A DNA stretch of 42,859 nucleotides from positions 1-42,859 of the forward strand of contig JAZFYD010000171.1 of the NCBI GenBank assembly GCA_036443405.1, read 5' to 3'. The notes beneath the pieces were generated by a model. That model ran no database searches. It worked only from the letters and a program-made list of their open reading frames with translations, and was not told where the DNA came from. Shown one piece after another: positions 1 to 10,627 of this stretch (the stretch's first letter is position 1; the number at the start of each line of letters is the position of its first letter). Origin of the DNA: JAZFYD01 sp036443405. GTDB lineage: Bacteria; Planctomycetota; PLA2. Made by a program: the position numbers and the translations under genes.

Positions 1-624
1 CTCCGCCCACGGCGGGCACATGCGAAACGAACCGCGCTGAAACACCCAGCGATAAGGCCGGAAGCGGCCGCGGTGGCCGATCCGCCGAATGCGCTGCGGG
101 GGCTGATCGCCGGCGTACTTGCGCCAAAACCGCAGCCGGTCAGAGCGCGTCACCGTCGGTTCGTCGCACGTCCAATAAAGCGGCGACAGATCCAACCGCC
201 CCTTGCGCACGCGTGCGGGATCCAACACGCTCAGGTGATCGTCGGCGACGAAGATGTGATACGTCACGAGATCGGGCCAATCCAAACCCGCGTCGCGCAC
301 CTTGCGGCAAAGCTCGGCCACGCGATCGATCAGCGCGTTCTTCCCGGTCCGCGACATCGAAGTCCAATGCTCGGCGACATATTCATCGAGCACCCGCCCT
401 TCGAGGCGCGCCGTCACCAGCGTCGACCCGGACAGGTCGAGAATCTCCGGAACCCGCACACCCGCATCGGCCAGCCAAGACATACGCTGCACCTCGTCGT
501 CGCGGTCCTTTTGCAGCGCGAACTCCTTGACGAAACGGTCGCCGTCTTCGCGCACGACTCGATCCTTGTGCAACGAGACGACGTTTTCGGCGTTCTCCGG
601 GGGCTGGGAACTCACAGCGCTCAC
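1..624 (-). CDS. WaaP/Kdo-kinase-like lipopolysaccharide kinase (3' end outside window)
   Basis: The reading frame runs from GTG at 624 to the left edge without a stop, giving 208 codons; the C-terminus lies outside the window. A protein-kinase-like fold of the LPS kinase (WaaP/KdkA) family is suggested by the segment reading WPDLVTYHIFV followed by LSVLDPARVRKG (residues about 117-143). This corresponds to the family's catalytic-loop Asp plus the downstream D..R block that phosphorylates heptose or Kdo of the core. It starts 23 bp after the HldE-type nucleotidyltransferase and is the last visible gene of the envelope operon, so a role in phosphorylating the heptose/Kdo core fits. No clear Shine-Dalgarno is seen; a second GTG at 615 is an alternative start. 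Family call fairly sure, acceptor sugar unknown. Confidence 0.75.
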   Translation of the reverse strand, partial: MSAVSSQPPENAENVVSLHKDRVVREDGDRFVKEFALQKDRDDEVQRMSWLADAGVRVPEILDLSGSTLVTARLEGRVLDEYVAEHWTSMSRTGKNALIDRVAELCRKVRDAGLDWPDLVTYHIFVADDHLSVLDPARVRKGRLDLSPLYWTCDEPTVTRSDRLRFWRKYAGDQPPQRIRRIGHRGRFRPYRWVFQRGSFRMCPPWAE

Positions 625-647
625 GTTAGCAGTTTCGCGAACGGGGC

Positions 648-1136
648 TTAATCACCCTGAATTCGAGGCTGATTGACCCGATCGAGCAGACCGCTCGACG
701 AGTGATCCTTCGGGTCGCCGACGATCGCGATCTCGGCGCCGACCTCGCGCGCGACTTCACGCTCGGGCACGGTGTCCACGGTGTAGTCGCGGCCCTTGGC
801 ATGCACGTCCGGACGGATCGCGCGGAGGATCGCTTCGACATCGTCCTCCGGAAACACGTGCACGAGGTCGACGCAGGCCAGTGCGGCTACCACCTCGGCG
901 CGCTCCGCCTCGGGAACGACGGGGCGGCCCTCACCCTTGAGCCGGCGGACGGACTCGTCCGCGTTGATCGCGACCACGAGCACATCGCCGTGGCTTTTGG
1001 CATCTTGCAGCGCGCGCACGTGCCCGACATGCAACAGGTCGAACGCGCCGTTGGTCAGCACGACGCGCTTGCCGCCGTCCTTCAGCGAGGCGCAGCGCGC
1101 TGCCAACTCCTCGCGCGCCGCCACGACCTCACCCAT
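648..1136 (-). CDS. HldE C-domain-like heptose-1-phosphate nucleotidyltransferase (stand-alone)
   Basis: 162 residues forming one cytidylyltransferase-like domain. The nucleotide-binding signature GAFDLLHVGH (about residues 30-39) is the GxFDxxHxGH motif of HldE/RfaE domain II. NADESVRRLKGEGRP and the later KGRDYT block are also typical of ADP-heptose synthases. Predicted reaction: heptose-1-phosphate plus ATP to ADP-heptose, in the cytosol. Its start overlaps the end of the upstream kinase gene by 8 bp, so the two are probably translationally coupled and act as a split version of HldE. A complete HldE lies just upstream, so this pair is a second set. It might serve another heptose isomer or be redundant; the sequence does not decide. 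Confidence 0.85.
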   Translation of the reverse strand: MGEVVAAREELAARCASLKDGGKRVVLTNGAFDLLHVGHVRALQDAKSHGDVLVVAINADESVRRLKGEGRPVVPEAERAEVVAALACVDLVHVFPEDDVEAILRAIRPDVHAKGRDYTVDTVPEREVAREVGAEIAIVGDPKDHSSSGLLDRVNQPRIQGD

Positions 1137-2088
1137 GGACGGCCTCCAGGATTTCGGCGGGCGTCACGCTCGCGGGGCCGACTTTCATCACGCTGATTCC
1201 GGCCGCGACATTGGCCAGATGCGCCGCCTGCAGGTAGTTCGCGCCCGCGACCCGCGCGAGGGCGGCCACCGCCACGACCGTATCGCCGGCACCACTCGGA
1301 TCGACAATCTCCGAGGGCCCGGAAATCGCGATGCGATGCGTCTCGCCATCCGCGAGCAGCATGCCCTGGTTCCCACGCGTCAAGAGGATCGCTCGCGCGC
1401 GGAGCCGCTCCCTTAATTCGAGCGCGCCGGATGTCGCCTCGTCGTCGGTCACAACGGGCCGCGCCAGCGCCACCGCCGCTTCGCCGTCGTTCGGCGTGAC
1501 GAGATCGACGTCGGGATAGCGATCGAGCCCCGCGCGCGCGTCGATGCTCACCAACGCGTCCGGCGACGCCTCGCGCAGGGTCGCCAACCGCGCGGGCGTA
1601 GCCACGCCCAGCAAATAGTCGCTTACGACGATGCCATCGAATCCGCCGCGCCGGACGACCTCATCCAGGTTCGCACTCACCGTGGCGTCGTCGCACACGT
1701 TGTCGAGGTCGAGGCGCAGAATCTGCTGCTTGGGCCGCGCGACGTCACCGCTGACGAGGCGCACCTTCTGCGTGGTCGCACCCGACGTCACGATCCCCTG
1801 GACCGGGATGCCGGCCTCCTGAAACGCGTCCCGAACCGCGATACCAGCGTCGTCGTTTCCAAGAAAGCCAAACGGAGTCACGTCGGCCCCGAGTGCGTGC
1901 AGGTTCATCACGGTATTCGCCGCGCAACCGGGCTTGAACCGGTGCCGTTCGTACTTGAGGATCAGCACGGGCGCCTCGCGGCTCAGCCGTTCTGGATGGG
2001 TTTCGACGTAGCAATCCGCAATGAGATCCCCGAGCACCGCGATCTTGCGGCCCTTCATTGCCGCGAGCAGGGCCGCACGCTCAGACAT
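1129..2088 (-). CDS. HldE N-domain-like sugar kinase, PfkB/ribokinase family (stand-alone)
   Basis: 319 residues, the length of one PfkB-family kinase domain. The N-terminal LGDLIADCYVETHPERLSREAP resembles the heptose-7-phosphate kinase domain of HldE. The C-terminal DPSGAGDTVVA (about residue 262 on) is the GAGD anion-hole/catalytic-base motif. Expected reaction: ATP-dependent 1-phosphorylation of heptose-7-phosphate. Both its ends overlap neighbours by 8 bp (2081-2088 with full-length hldE, 1129-1136 with the stand-alone nucleotidyltransferase), so it is an internal operon gene. Together with the next gene it reconstitutes a second, unfused HldE. Substrate specificity cannot be read from the sequence. 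Confidence 0.85.
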   Translation of the reverse strand: MSERAALLAAMKGRKIAVLGDLIADCYVETHPERLSREAPVLILKYERHRFKPGCAANTVMNLHALGADVTPFGFLGNDDAGIAVRDAFQEAGIPVQGIVTSGATTQKVRLVSGDVARPKQQILRLDLDNVCDDATVSANLDEVVRRGGFDGIVVSDYLLGVATPARLATLREASPDALVSIDARAGLDRYPDVDLVTPNDGEAAVALARPVVTDDEATSGALELRERLRARAILLTRGNQGMLLADGETHRIAISGPSEIVDPSGAGDTVVAVAALARVAGANYLQAAHLANVAAGISVMKVGPASVTPAEILEAVHG

Positions 2089-3547
2089 CGCGCACCTTGT
2101 TGACGATGTTCGTCGTCGAGTGGCCGGGCACCAGCTCGAGCAGGACGACCTTGCCTCCGCGCGCCTCGACGAATTCGCGGCCGACGACGCCCTTGTCCGT
2201 CCAGTCCGAACCCTTGACGAGCACGTCCGGACGGATTCGCTCGATGATCTGCTCCGGCGTGTCCTCCTCGAACGACGCGATGTAGTCGACGGACGCGAGG
2301 CCGCCGAGCACCGATGCGCGCGCCGTGAGGTCGTGCACCGGACGGCCCGCGCCCTTCAAACGCCGGACGGACTCGTCGCTGTTCAAGCCGACGACGAGCA
2401 GGTCGCCTTCGGCGCGTGCGCGGCGCAACAGATCGACGTGGCCGGGATGCAGGATGTCGAAGCAACCGTTCGTGAACACGATGCTCCGGCCGCCGGCGCG
2501 TGCGCTCTCCAACAGTTGCTCGAGCATCGTCGTGCTCAGCAGTTTGGATTCGCCGCCGGTGCCGAGCGCGATGCGCGCCGCGATCTCGTCCCAGCCGACG
2601 GTAACGACGCCGAAGTGCTCGACGGCGATGCCGCCCGCGATGTTGGCGAGCGCGGCCGCGCTCAGTGACGACGTGCCCGCGCCGAGCGCGAACGACAGGA
2701 CGGAGATGACGTTGTCCCCCGCGCCGGTGACGTCGTAGACCTCACGCGGGTCGGTCTTGATGGCGGCTCCGGGCCCGCCACGCTCCTTCACGTAGATGCC
2801 GTCGCGATCCAACGTGATGTAGATGCACTCGAGATCGAGGGAGTCGAGCAGCGTCTCCGCGACCGCGTCCGCGTCCTCGAAGCTCACGATGCGGCGGCCG
2901 CCCGCCGTCGAGGCCTCGGCCCGGTTGGGCGTGAGCGCGGTCGCGCCGGCGTACTTCATGAAGTCGCTGCCCTTCGGATCGATCAGCACGGGAACCCCCG
3001 CATCGCGAGCCGCCTTGATCATCTCCCGAGCGAACTCGTCCTCGATCACGCCCTTGTCGTAGTCGCTGAACACGCAGACATCGATGTCTTGCAGCGCCTC
3101 GCGCACATGGTCCGTCAGCCGGGCACGGGTCTGGGTGCCCAGGGCCGCATCGGTCTCCTGATCGACGCGCAGGATCTGCTGGCGCGCGTGCTGGCTCGCT
3201 GCCACATAGCGGGTCTTCAGCGTCGTCGGGCGGCTCTTTTCGACCACGAGTCCGGCCGCGTCGAGCCCGCGGTCCCGTAGCAACGCCGTGAGTTCCTTGC
3301 CCGCGCCGTCGTCGCCCACGACACCCGCCAGCACCACCTCCGCGCCGAGCCGCACGAGGTTGCACGCCACCGACGCCATGCCACCGGGGTTGTTGTACGC
3401 GTGATTCTGGCGCAGAACCTGGATCGGCGCCTCGGGCGAGATCCGGCTGACGTCGCCTATGACGTAGCGGTCGAGGATGACGTCGCCAACCACGAGCACG
3501 CGCGGCGGGCGCATCTCGTCGATGACGCGCAGCAGATCGAGGCTCAC
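2081..3547 (-). CDS. hldE: Bifunctional HldE: heptose-7-phosphate kinase / heptose-1-phosphate adenylyltransferase
   Basis: 488 residues, the usual length of fused HldE. Domain I (about 1-330) is a PfkB kinase with VVGDVILDRYVIGDVSRISPEAP near the N-terminus and DVTGAGDNV as the GAGD motif. Domain II (about 350-488) is the adenylyltransferase with FTNGCFDILHPGH and LNSDESVRRLKGAGRP. It makes ADP-glycero-manno-heptose precursors for LPS inner core in the cytosol. The start overlaps the deoxyhypusine-synthase-like gene by 4 bp (ATGA). GmhA, GmhB and HldD, the other pathway enzymes, are not in this window. Identity is sure; the oddity is the second, split copy directly downstream. Confidence 0.95.
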   Translation of the reverse strand: MSLDLLRVIDEMRPPRVLVVGDVILDRYVIGDVSRISPEAPIQVLRQNHAYNNPGGMASVACNLVRLGAEVVLAGVVGDDGAGKELTALLRDRGLDAAGLVVEKSRPTTLKTRYVAASQHARQQILRVDQETDAALGTQTRARLTDHVREALQDIDVCVFSDYDKGVIEDEFAREMIKAARDAGVPVLIDPKGSDFMKYAGATALTPNRAEASTAGGRRIVSFEDADAVAETLLDSLDLECIYITLDRDGIYVKERGGPGAAIKTDPREVYDVTGAGDNVISVLSFALGAGTSSLSAAALANIAGGIAVEHFGVVTVGWDEIAARIALGTGGESKLLSTTMLEQLLESARAGGRSIVFTNGCFDILHPGHVDLLRRARAEGDLLVVGLNSDESVRRLKGAGRPVHDLTARASVLGGLASVDYIASFEEDTPEQIIERIRPDVLVKGSDWTDKGVVGREFVEARGGKVVLLELVPGHSTTNIVNKVRDV

Positions 3548-4518
3548 CGTTTCGGCTCCCGGCGCAACTCCTCGAGCAGCGCGAGTCGAAACAGCGGCAT
3601 CATGATCTCGTGATGGCCCGCGAAGTCATAGCCGCGTTTGGCCGGACGCTCGACGACGTTGACGCGCGGCCGGTAGTGCCGGAGCTGGTCGAAGTTCGCC
3701 GTCGTGATGCGCAGCGCTCGCTTGCGGATGTTGTTCTGTAGCGTGACCGCCTTCACGAACACTTCCGGCGCGATCACCGCGGATCCCCAGTTGAGAAACA
3801 CGCCGCGGTCGAGCTCCTTGCAGATGCCCGCGAACAGGAGGAAGTCCTTGTGCGACGCCGCGCCGACGCTAGCACCATCGCACTTCGGATGCATGTGCAC
3901 GATGTCGGTGCCGATGGCCACATGCACGGTGACCGGCACGTCGTACTTGGCGGCGGCACCGATAGCGCTCTTGTCCTGGTGCGGGAGTTTCTCTTTCTTG
4001 AAGCACTCCTTGAGCGCCGCGCCGAACCCGATCTCCGCGCCACGCTCGGCAGCGCGCGCGAAAAACGAACCCGTTTCCTCCGCCATGCCGAATGTGCCGC
4101 TCTCGACCCCGGGTCCGACCTCCTCGGACGTGCGCCCCATGAGCGCGATCTCGAAATCGTGGATCGCCGCCGCGCCGTTCATGACGAGCGACGTCACGAG
4201 CCCCCGTTTCATCAGATCGGCGAGCAGCGGCGCGCAACCGACCTTGATGACGTGGCCGCCGATCGACCAGCAAACGCCGCGGCCGGCGTGGTGCGCCTTG
4301 GCCGTTTCTCGCGCGAGAGCTTTCAGGCTCGCCGCGTTCAGGATCGACGGCAGCGAGTCGTAGAAGGCGCGGAACCCGGCGTTCGGGGCGATCGGCTTGG
4401 CGAAAGCGTCCAAGTCCACCTTGGAGTGCCTGCGCTTGGCCGAAACGGTCTTGAGGCGCGCGGGATCGATGGGTTTGTGGGCTTTGGGGTTGGGCACTTT
4501 GGATCCAGGCGATTTCAC
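3544..4518 (-). CDS. Deoxyhypusine-synthase-like protein lacking the catalytic lysine
   Basis: 324 residues from a GTG start at 4518. The body follows the deoxyhypusine synthase order: a GGHVIKVG segment (compare the NAD-binding loop), LVTSLVMNGAAAIHDFE (compare VDVLVTTAGGVEED), YDVPVTVHVAIGTDIVHMHP, and GVFLNWGSAVIAPEVF where the eukaryotic enzyme has the GGGVVKHH loop with its catalytic lysine. Here that loop reads GSAVIAPE, with no lysine or His-His, so true deoxyhypusine synthesis is unlikely; bacteria also lack the eIF5A substrate. The first 45 residues are basic and low-complexity. It lies between acyltransferase and hldE genes (9 bp and 4-bp-overlap junctions), which points to an envelope-related NAD-binding role. 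Homology is a motif-by-motif judgement; the function is unknown. Confidence 0.7.
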   Translation of the reverse strand: MKSPGSKVPNPKAHKPIDPARLKTVSAKRRHSKVDLDAFAKPIAPNAGFRAFYDSLPSILNAASLKALARETAKAHHAGRGVCWSIGGHVIKVGCAPLLADLMKRGLVTSLVMNGAAAIHDFEIALMGRTSEEVGPGVESGTFGMAEETGSFFARAAERGAEIGFGAALKECFKKEKLPHQDKSAIGAAAKYDVPVTVHVAIGTDIVHMHPKCDGASVGAASHKDFLLFAGICKELDRGVFLNWGSAVIAPEVFVKAVTLQNNIRKRALRITTANFDQLRHYRPRVNVVERPAKRGYDFAGHHEIMMPLFRLALLEELRREPKR

Positions 4519-4527
4519 GGCGATACG

Positions 4528-5577
4528 TTACTTTTTTCGGGCCACTTTGGGACCGGTGGACCGGGAGGAGGTCTCCGAAGACCTGGTGGATTCCCCGCCG
4601 GCCTCCACCTTGGGCGCCGGCGCGCCCTTCGGCGGCACCTTGATCGGCGGGCCTCGCTTGCCCCAGCGGCGGTGAAGCCAGAAGTACTGCTCGGGCTCCT
4701 CGCGGATGAGTTCCTCGAGGCGCTGCATGAGATCCGCGGTGATCGCCTTCAAGTCGGCGTCGCGGTCGTCGGTCTTGAACTCCTCGTAGTTCAGAAGGCG
4801 TCCAATCGTTTCGTACTGCATGTCGCCGCGACGCAGGGTCGCACCCAGCGCGACCTTGACGCCGTGATCCCGAACGAGCGCAGCCGGCGTCTTGTGGCAC
4901 GTCGCGTAGCGCCCGAAAAAAGGCACCTGCAACCCGTAGATCGCCTCCTGGTCGAACAAGATGCCGACGTTGCCGCCGGCCTCGAAACGCTCGATCATCT
5001 GGGCGACCGCGCCGCGCCGCTCGACCACTTCCGTGCTCTGGCCGAGCCGGATGTCGCGCAACAGCTTGTCCACAAAGGGATTGGACGGCCGGCGGTAGAT
5101 CGGCGTGATCGACACGCCCATCATTTTGAAGATCCCGGGCATGACCTCCCAGTTTCCGACGTGCCCGGTGAGAAAGAGCACCCCGTGCGCACGCCGTTGC
5201 AGCCCTTCGAGGCCGTGTTGGTCGAGATACTCCTTCATCCAACCCGAGATGTGCACGCGCCGCTGATAGGTGCTCGGCGTGAGCATGCGGCGCTGGAACA
5301 ACACGTCGATGATCAACGACGAGAAATGGTCCATCATCGCGAGCGCGATGCGCTTGCGCTCTTCGGGCGATTTATCCGGAAACGCGATGTCGAGGTTGTC
5401 GTCGACGACCTTCTTCCGCACGCCCATGCGGTACATGAGCCGGCCAACGCCGCGCATCAGGTTCCACGCGAATCGCGGGCTCAACGCGCGCATGCCGTAG
5501 ACGAGCACGACCGCGACGACGTACTCCGCGCGGTACCGAATCTGGTACTTGCGATTGAATTGACGCCACTTGCTCAT
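4528..5577 (-). CDS. LpxL/HtrB-family lysophospholipid (lipid A) acyltransferase
   Basis: 349 residues from ATG 5577; a longer upstream frame is only a shadow of the preceding gene, which this start overlaps by 4 bp (ATGA). The catalytic HX4E motif is visible as HVGNWE. It is followed by ITPIYRRPSNPFVD and an EPEQYFWLHRRWGKR segment, the C-terminal block typical of LpxL/LpxM. A hydrophobic stretch near residues 15-30 would anchor it at the inner membrane. Predicted activity: transfer of a secondary acyl chain to a lipid A precursor. The last 35 residues are a Pro/Ser/Lys-rich tail. A tandem homologue precedes it, so the two probably add two different chains. Confidence 0.88.
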   Translation of the reverse strand: MSKWRQFNRKYQIRYRAEYVVAVVLVYGMRALSPRFAWNLMRGVGRLMYRMGVRKKVVDDNLDIAFPDKSPEERKRIALAMMDHFSSLIIDVLFQRRMLTPSTYQRRVHISGWMKEYLDQHGLEGLQRRAHGVLFLTGHVGNWEVMPGIFKMMGVSITPIYRRPSNPFVDKLLRDIRLGQSTEVVERRGAVAQMIERFEAGGNVGILFDQEAIYGLQVPFFGRYATCHKTPAALVRDHGVKVALGATLRRGDMQYETIGRLLNYEEFKTDDRDADLKAITADLMQRLEELIREEPEQYFWLHRRWGKRGPPIKVPPKGAPAPKVEAGGESTRSSETSSRSTGPKVARKK

Positions 5578-6452
5578 TCGGCGCCCTCCGTGACGGGGAC
5601 ACCCGCGGGTGAGACCTTCTTGCCGCGACGCTGGCTGCGCGGCGGCTTGAACCGGCGATGAAACCACCACCACTGCTCGGGCGCGGCGGCCACATACGAC
5701 TCCAGCCGGCGGTTCAGGCGCAGCGTCGTTTCCTCGACGCCGCCGTCGGTACTCACCGTTTCGGAGAAACACCGGTAACGCACGCCGTCGCCGATGCGTG
5801 TGGCGTACCCCGCGTAAAGCGGCAAGTCGAGCTTGATCGCAAGTGCGGCGGGGGCGGTGAACGTATAGGCGGTTTGCCCCAGGAACGGCACCGGGATGCC
5901 GTGGCGCCCGGCCGCCTGGTCGATCAGGAACGCAACGCAACGTCCGGCTTTCAGCGCCTTCAGCGCGAGCGGCAGCGCGTTTTTCTTGTCGATCGTCGTC
6001 TGCCCCTGCCGCGCGCGAAAACCGTCCAGCCATTTCGCGAACCGCCCGTCCTGCTCGCGCGCAACCGGAGAGACCGTGATGCCCATGTGCTGAAACGCGG
6101 CGCCGTACAACTCCCAGTTCCCGAAGTGCCCGGTCGCGAACACGGCGGCTGGCGGCTTGGTCGCGCGGTAGTGCTCCAGACCGTCGCCGGAAAACGGGAA
6201 GTGCTCCTCGATCCGCTCGGGGTCGAACAGACGGTTGAAAAACAACAGGTCCACAAACGCCGCCCCGAAGTGCGCGTAGATCGCGCGAACAAGTAACGGA
6301 TCGGCCTCGCCGTAGACCAGCCGCAGATTTTCGCGCACGGTCGCGGCAACACGCGGTGTCGCATACGGCGCGAGCAGCGCGGCGGCGCGGGCGGAGCGCA
6401 ACGCCGCGCGGTAGGAGACCGGGGTGCGCAAGGGGCGTAAGGATACCGGCAC
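5574..6452 (-). CDS. LpxL/HtrB-family acyltransferase, second copy
   Basis: 292 residues if started at GTG 6452, which is 14 bp after the thioesterase stop; the frame upstream of it overlaps that gene and has no support. The HX4E motif is present as HFGNWE. IDQAAGRHGIPVPFLGQ and the C-terminal APEQWWWFHRRFK match the family. Expected role: secondary acylation of lipid A at the cytoplasmic face of the inner membrane. It is similar in architecture to the following acyltransferase, so the pair likely arose by duplication and specialised, as LpxL and LpxM did. The C-terminal tail is basic. No Shine-Dalgarno is visible, so the exact start is uncertain by a few codons. Confidence 0.85.
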   Translation of the reverse strand: MPVSLRPLRTPVSYRAALRSARAAALLAPYATPRVAATVRENLRLVYGEADPLLVRAIYAHFGAAFVDLLFFNRLFDPERIEEHFPFSGDGLEHYRATKPPAAVFATGHFGNWELYGAAFQHMGITVSPVAREQDGRFAKWLDGFRARQGQTTIDKKNALPLALKALKAGRCVAFLIDQAAGRHGIPVPFLGQTAYTFTAPAALAIKLDLPLYAGYATRIGDGVRYRCFSETVSTDGGVEETTLRLNRRLESYVAAAPEQWWWFHRRFKPPRSQRRGKKVSPAGVPVTEGAE

Positions 6453-6466
6453 AAAAGCGGCTTTGG

Positions 6467-6910
6467 CTAGGTTGCGGCCGTTTCGAGCGCTGCGCGGAGG
6501 ACCTGCGGCATCTGAGCCGAGTTGCCCTCCTTGTCGATGCAGACCATCGTCACCTCGGCGTCGGCCGCGCACGGCCCGTTTTCGAAGTCGATCACCTGCG
6601 CAAAGCGGAACGAACTGTTGCCGAAGGCGGCGAGGGAGGTCCTCACGTCGAGCCGGTCGCCCAACCGAACCTGGGCCCGGTAATTGATCTCGGTCCGCAC
6701 AACCACGATCCAGACGCCGTAGCGCTCGGGGATGTTCAGGTAGGTGAGGCCGCGCGCGGACAGGAAACAAAGCCGCGCGTGTTCCAGCCAGTTGGCATAG
6801 ACGGCATTGTTCAGATGGCCGTAGGGGTCGATCTCGTAGGAACGGGCCTCGACACGCAGCGTGTTCACGGCGCCGGCGGCATCGCGGGTTTCGCCTTGGT
6901 CTTGGGTCAC
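6467..6910 (-). CDS. Acyl-CoA/acyl-ACP thioesterase, YbgC/4HBT hotdog family
   Basis: 147 residues. The hotdog-fold active-site signature YEIDPYGHLNNAVYANWLEHAR is the (D/N)xxGHxNNxxY form of the 4-hydroxybenzoyl-CoA thioesterase family. A TACAAT box ends 6 nt before GTG 6910, which supports this start and suggests leaderless transcription; GTG 6868 would give a 133-residue protein closer to the family norm. It is the first gene of the minus-strand envelope operon and diverges from speA. Next to two lipid A acyltransferases it may control the acyl pool, but these enzymes are broad in substrate and this is inference. Confidence 0.82.
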   Translation of the reverse strand: MTQDQGETRDAAGAVNTLRVEARSYEIDPYGHLNNAVYANWLEHARLCFLSARGLTYLNIPERYGVWIVVVRTEINYRAQVRLGDRLDVRTSLAAFGNSSFRFAQVIDFENGPCAADAEVTMVCIDKEGNSAQMPQVLRAALETAAT

Positions 6911-6916
6911 GGGCGG

Positions 6917-6922
6917 ATTGTA
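6917..6922 (-). promoter_or_regulatory. -10-like box TACAAT, 6 nt before a GTG start
   Basis: On the minus strand TACAAT is followed by CCGCCC and then the GTG at 6910 of the thioesterase gene. The spacing would put the transcription start at or next to the start codon, so the envelope operon may be transcribed as a leaderless mRNA. No convincing -35 box was identified. Confidence 0.5.
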
Positions 6923-7023
6923 GTCATCAGGCGGGCCGGCCGCCGCATTCGATCCCCACTCGATTCGGACCGGGAGCCGGGCGCGACCGCGATGGTTCGT
7001 TGCACCATCGGCTCCGACGCCGG

Positions 7024-9078
<2,055 letters not shown>

Positions 9079-10033
9079 GCGCGCGGTGGTTGTCGGGGAA
9101 CTCCGCGACCTCGTGCTCGATCTGAAGCTCCGTCAGCACGGACACGAATTGGCGCATGCCCAGGTGTAGCTGATACTCGTCGTTCGATCCGCACTCCAGG
9201 TAGACCAGGCGCTGGCTCTTGAGCGCGTCCGCGCGCGCCGGATCGCGCACCATCTCCACCGGGTCGTTGGTCTTCCAACGCGCCCAGACCTCGGGGTCGG
9301 GCTCGCCGGTGGTTACGTCGTACGGGAGGCGAAATCCCGAGGGCGCCGAATCGTCGGGCGAATAGCACGATGCCATGCCGAGGATGTTGAGCGCGGCGAA
9401 GTCGGACCCGCGTTTTTTCTCGGTGCTCTCGAACTTCTCGAGGAACTTCTCGATGGAGCCGGCCGCCGCGAGACTCGCAGCGCACTTGGCGAAATCCGGC
9501 AGGTAACAAAAGGCAAAACCCATATCGCCGCTGTGGCTCGCCAGCCCGCCGAACAGCTCCGGGCGCCGCATCGCGAGCCTCACCGCGCCATACCCGCCTG
9601 ACGACTTGCCGAACACGCCGCGCGCGTCCCGATCGGCGAGCGTGCGGAACTCGGCGTCCACGAGCGGCACCAACTCGTCGCAGAGGTAGTCCTCATAGCG
9701 CCCGGTGGCGGCCGAGTTCATGTACTGGCTGCCGCCCCACCGCGTGAAGCAGTCGGGGAACGCGACGATCGCCGGCGGGCAGCCGCGCCCGATCAACGTG
9801 TCCATCCGAGTCGCGAGGCCCGGCGACCAGCGATTCCCGGTGACGGCCATCTCCCCCGTGCCGGAGAAACCCGTCAGGCACCACAGCACCGGGTAGCGCA
9901 ATCCGGAAGTCTCGTAGTCCGGCGGCAGATAGACCCAGAGTTCGCGCTCGCTCGGATCGCCAAGGGGGTTGCCGGCGAGGACCTCGGAGGAGGGACGGAG
10001 GATGCGCAACGTCATGCGCCCAGTGTGGACCGG

Positions 10034-10627
10034 CTACCGGCCGTCGTCCACGGGGTTCTCCGAGTCGGCGGGCTTCTGCTGTACGTGAAGCGCCATCACG
10101 ATCTCGTCGGCGAAGCACCCATCGAGGCGCACGTGATCGCGGAGGCGTCCTTCCACCAGGAACCCAAGCGCCTCGTAGAGCGTCAGCGCCGCCGTGTTCG
10201 GCGAAAAGACGCGCAGCATGATCTTGCGGATCACCGGATGTTCGGCGGCCGCCGCGACGACCCGGCCGATGAGGGTGCGCGCGACACCCTGCCTGCGCCA
10301 ACCGGAATCGACCATCGCGCTGAGCTCCACGACGTGCTTTGTGCGCATGGACGTTCGGCCCCGCAGATTCGCCGCCCCCACGACGCGCCCGCCATGAACC
10401 GCGACGAGACAACACCCGGTCTCGTCTCCGGCGGCCCAGGTGACGTAGTCCGCGATCTGCTCGGACGTCACTTCGTATTCGCCGGACTCCCAGATCGTCG
10501 CGTGCGGCTCCTGTTCATGGATAGCACGCGAAAACTCGAGATAGGCGAGCGTGTCGCGGCGTTGCGCGGTACGCGAGGCGTACGTGCGGCCGTCCGCCGT
10601 CGAGTGCTCCGCGGGTCCGATCCTCAT
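10034..10627 (-). CDS. GNAT-family N-acetyltransferase
   Basis: 197 residues from ATG 10627, which overlaps the lpxK stop by 4 bp (ATGA); the longer frame upstream is out-of-frame lpxK sequence. The acetyl-CoA site is the VDSGWRRQGVARTLIGRVV block (motif A, R/QxxGxG/A). It is followed by VFSPNTAALTLYEALGFLVEGRLRDHVRLDG, a RimJ/RimL/PhnO-like motif B. The acceptor is unknown. Such enzymes acetylate protein N-termini, amino sugars or antibiotics, and an amino-sugar substrate would fit the lpxK neighbour, but nothing in the sequence decides. Confidence 0.82.
   Translation of the reverse strand: MRIGPAEHSTADGRTYASRTAQRRDTLAYLEFSRAIHEQEPHATIWESGEYEVTSEQIADYVTWAAGDETGCCLVAVHGGRVVGAANLRGRTSMRTKHVVELSAMVDSGWRRQGVARTLIGRVVAAAAEHPVIRKIMLRVFSPNTAALTLYEALGFLVEGRLRDHVRLDGCFADEIVMALHVQQKPADSENPVDDGR

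Noticed and set aside
3850..5661. 603-codon open frame on the plus strand
   Set aside because: It is antisense to the deoxyhypusine-like and acyltransferase genes, which have clear family motifs; the translation is His/Arg/Asp-rich and without any domain, as expected for GC-rich antisense frames.
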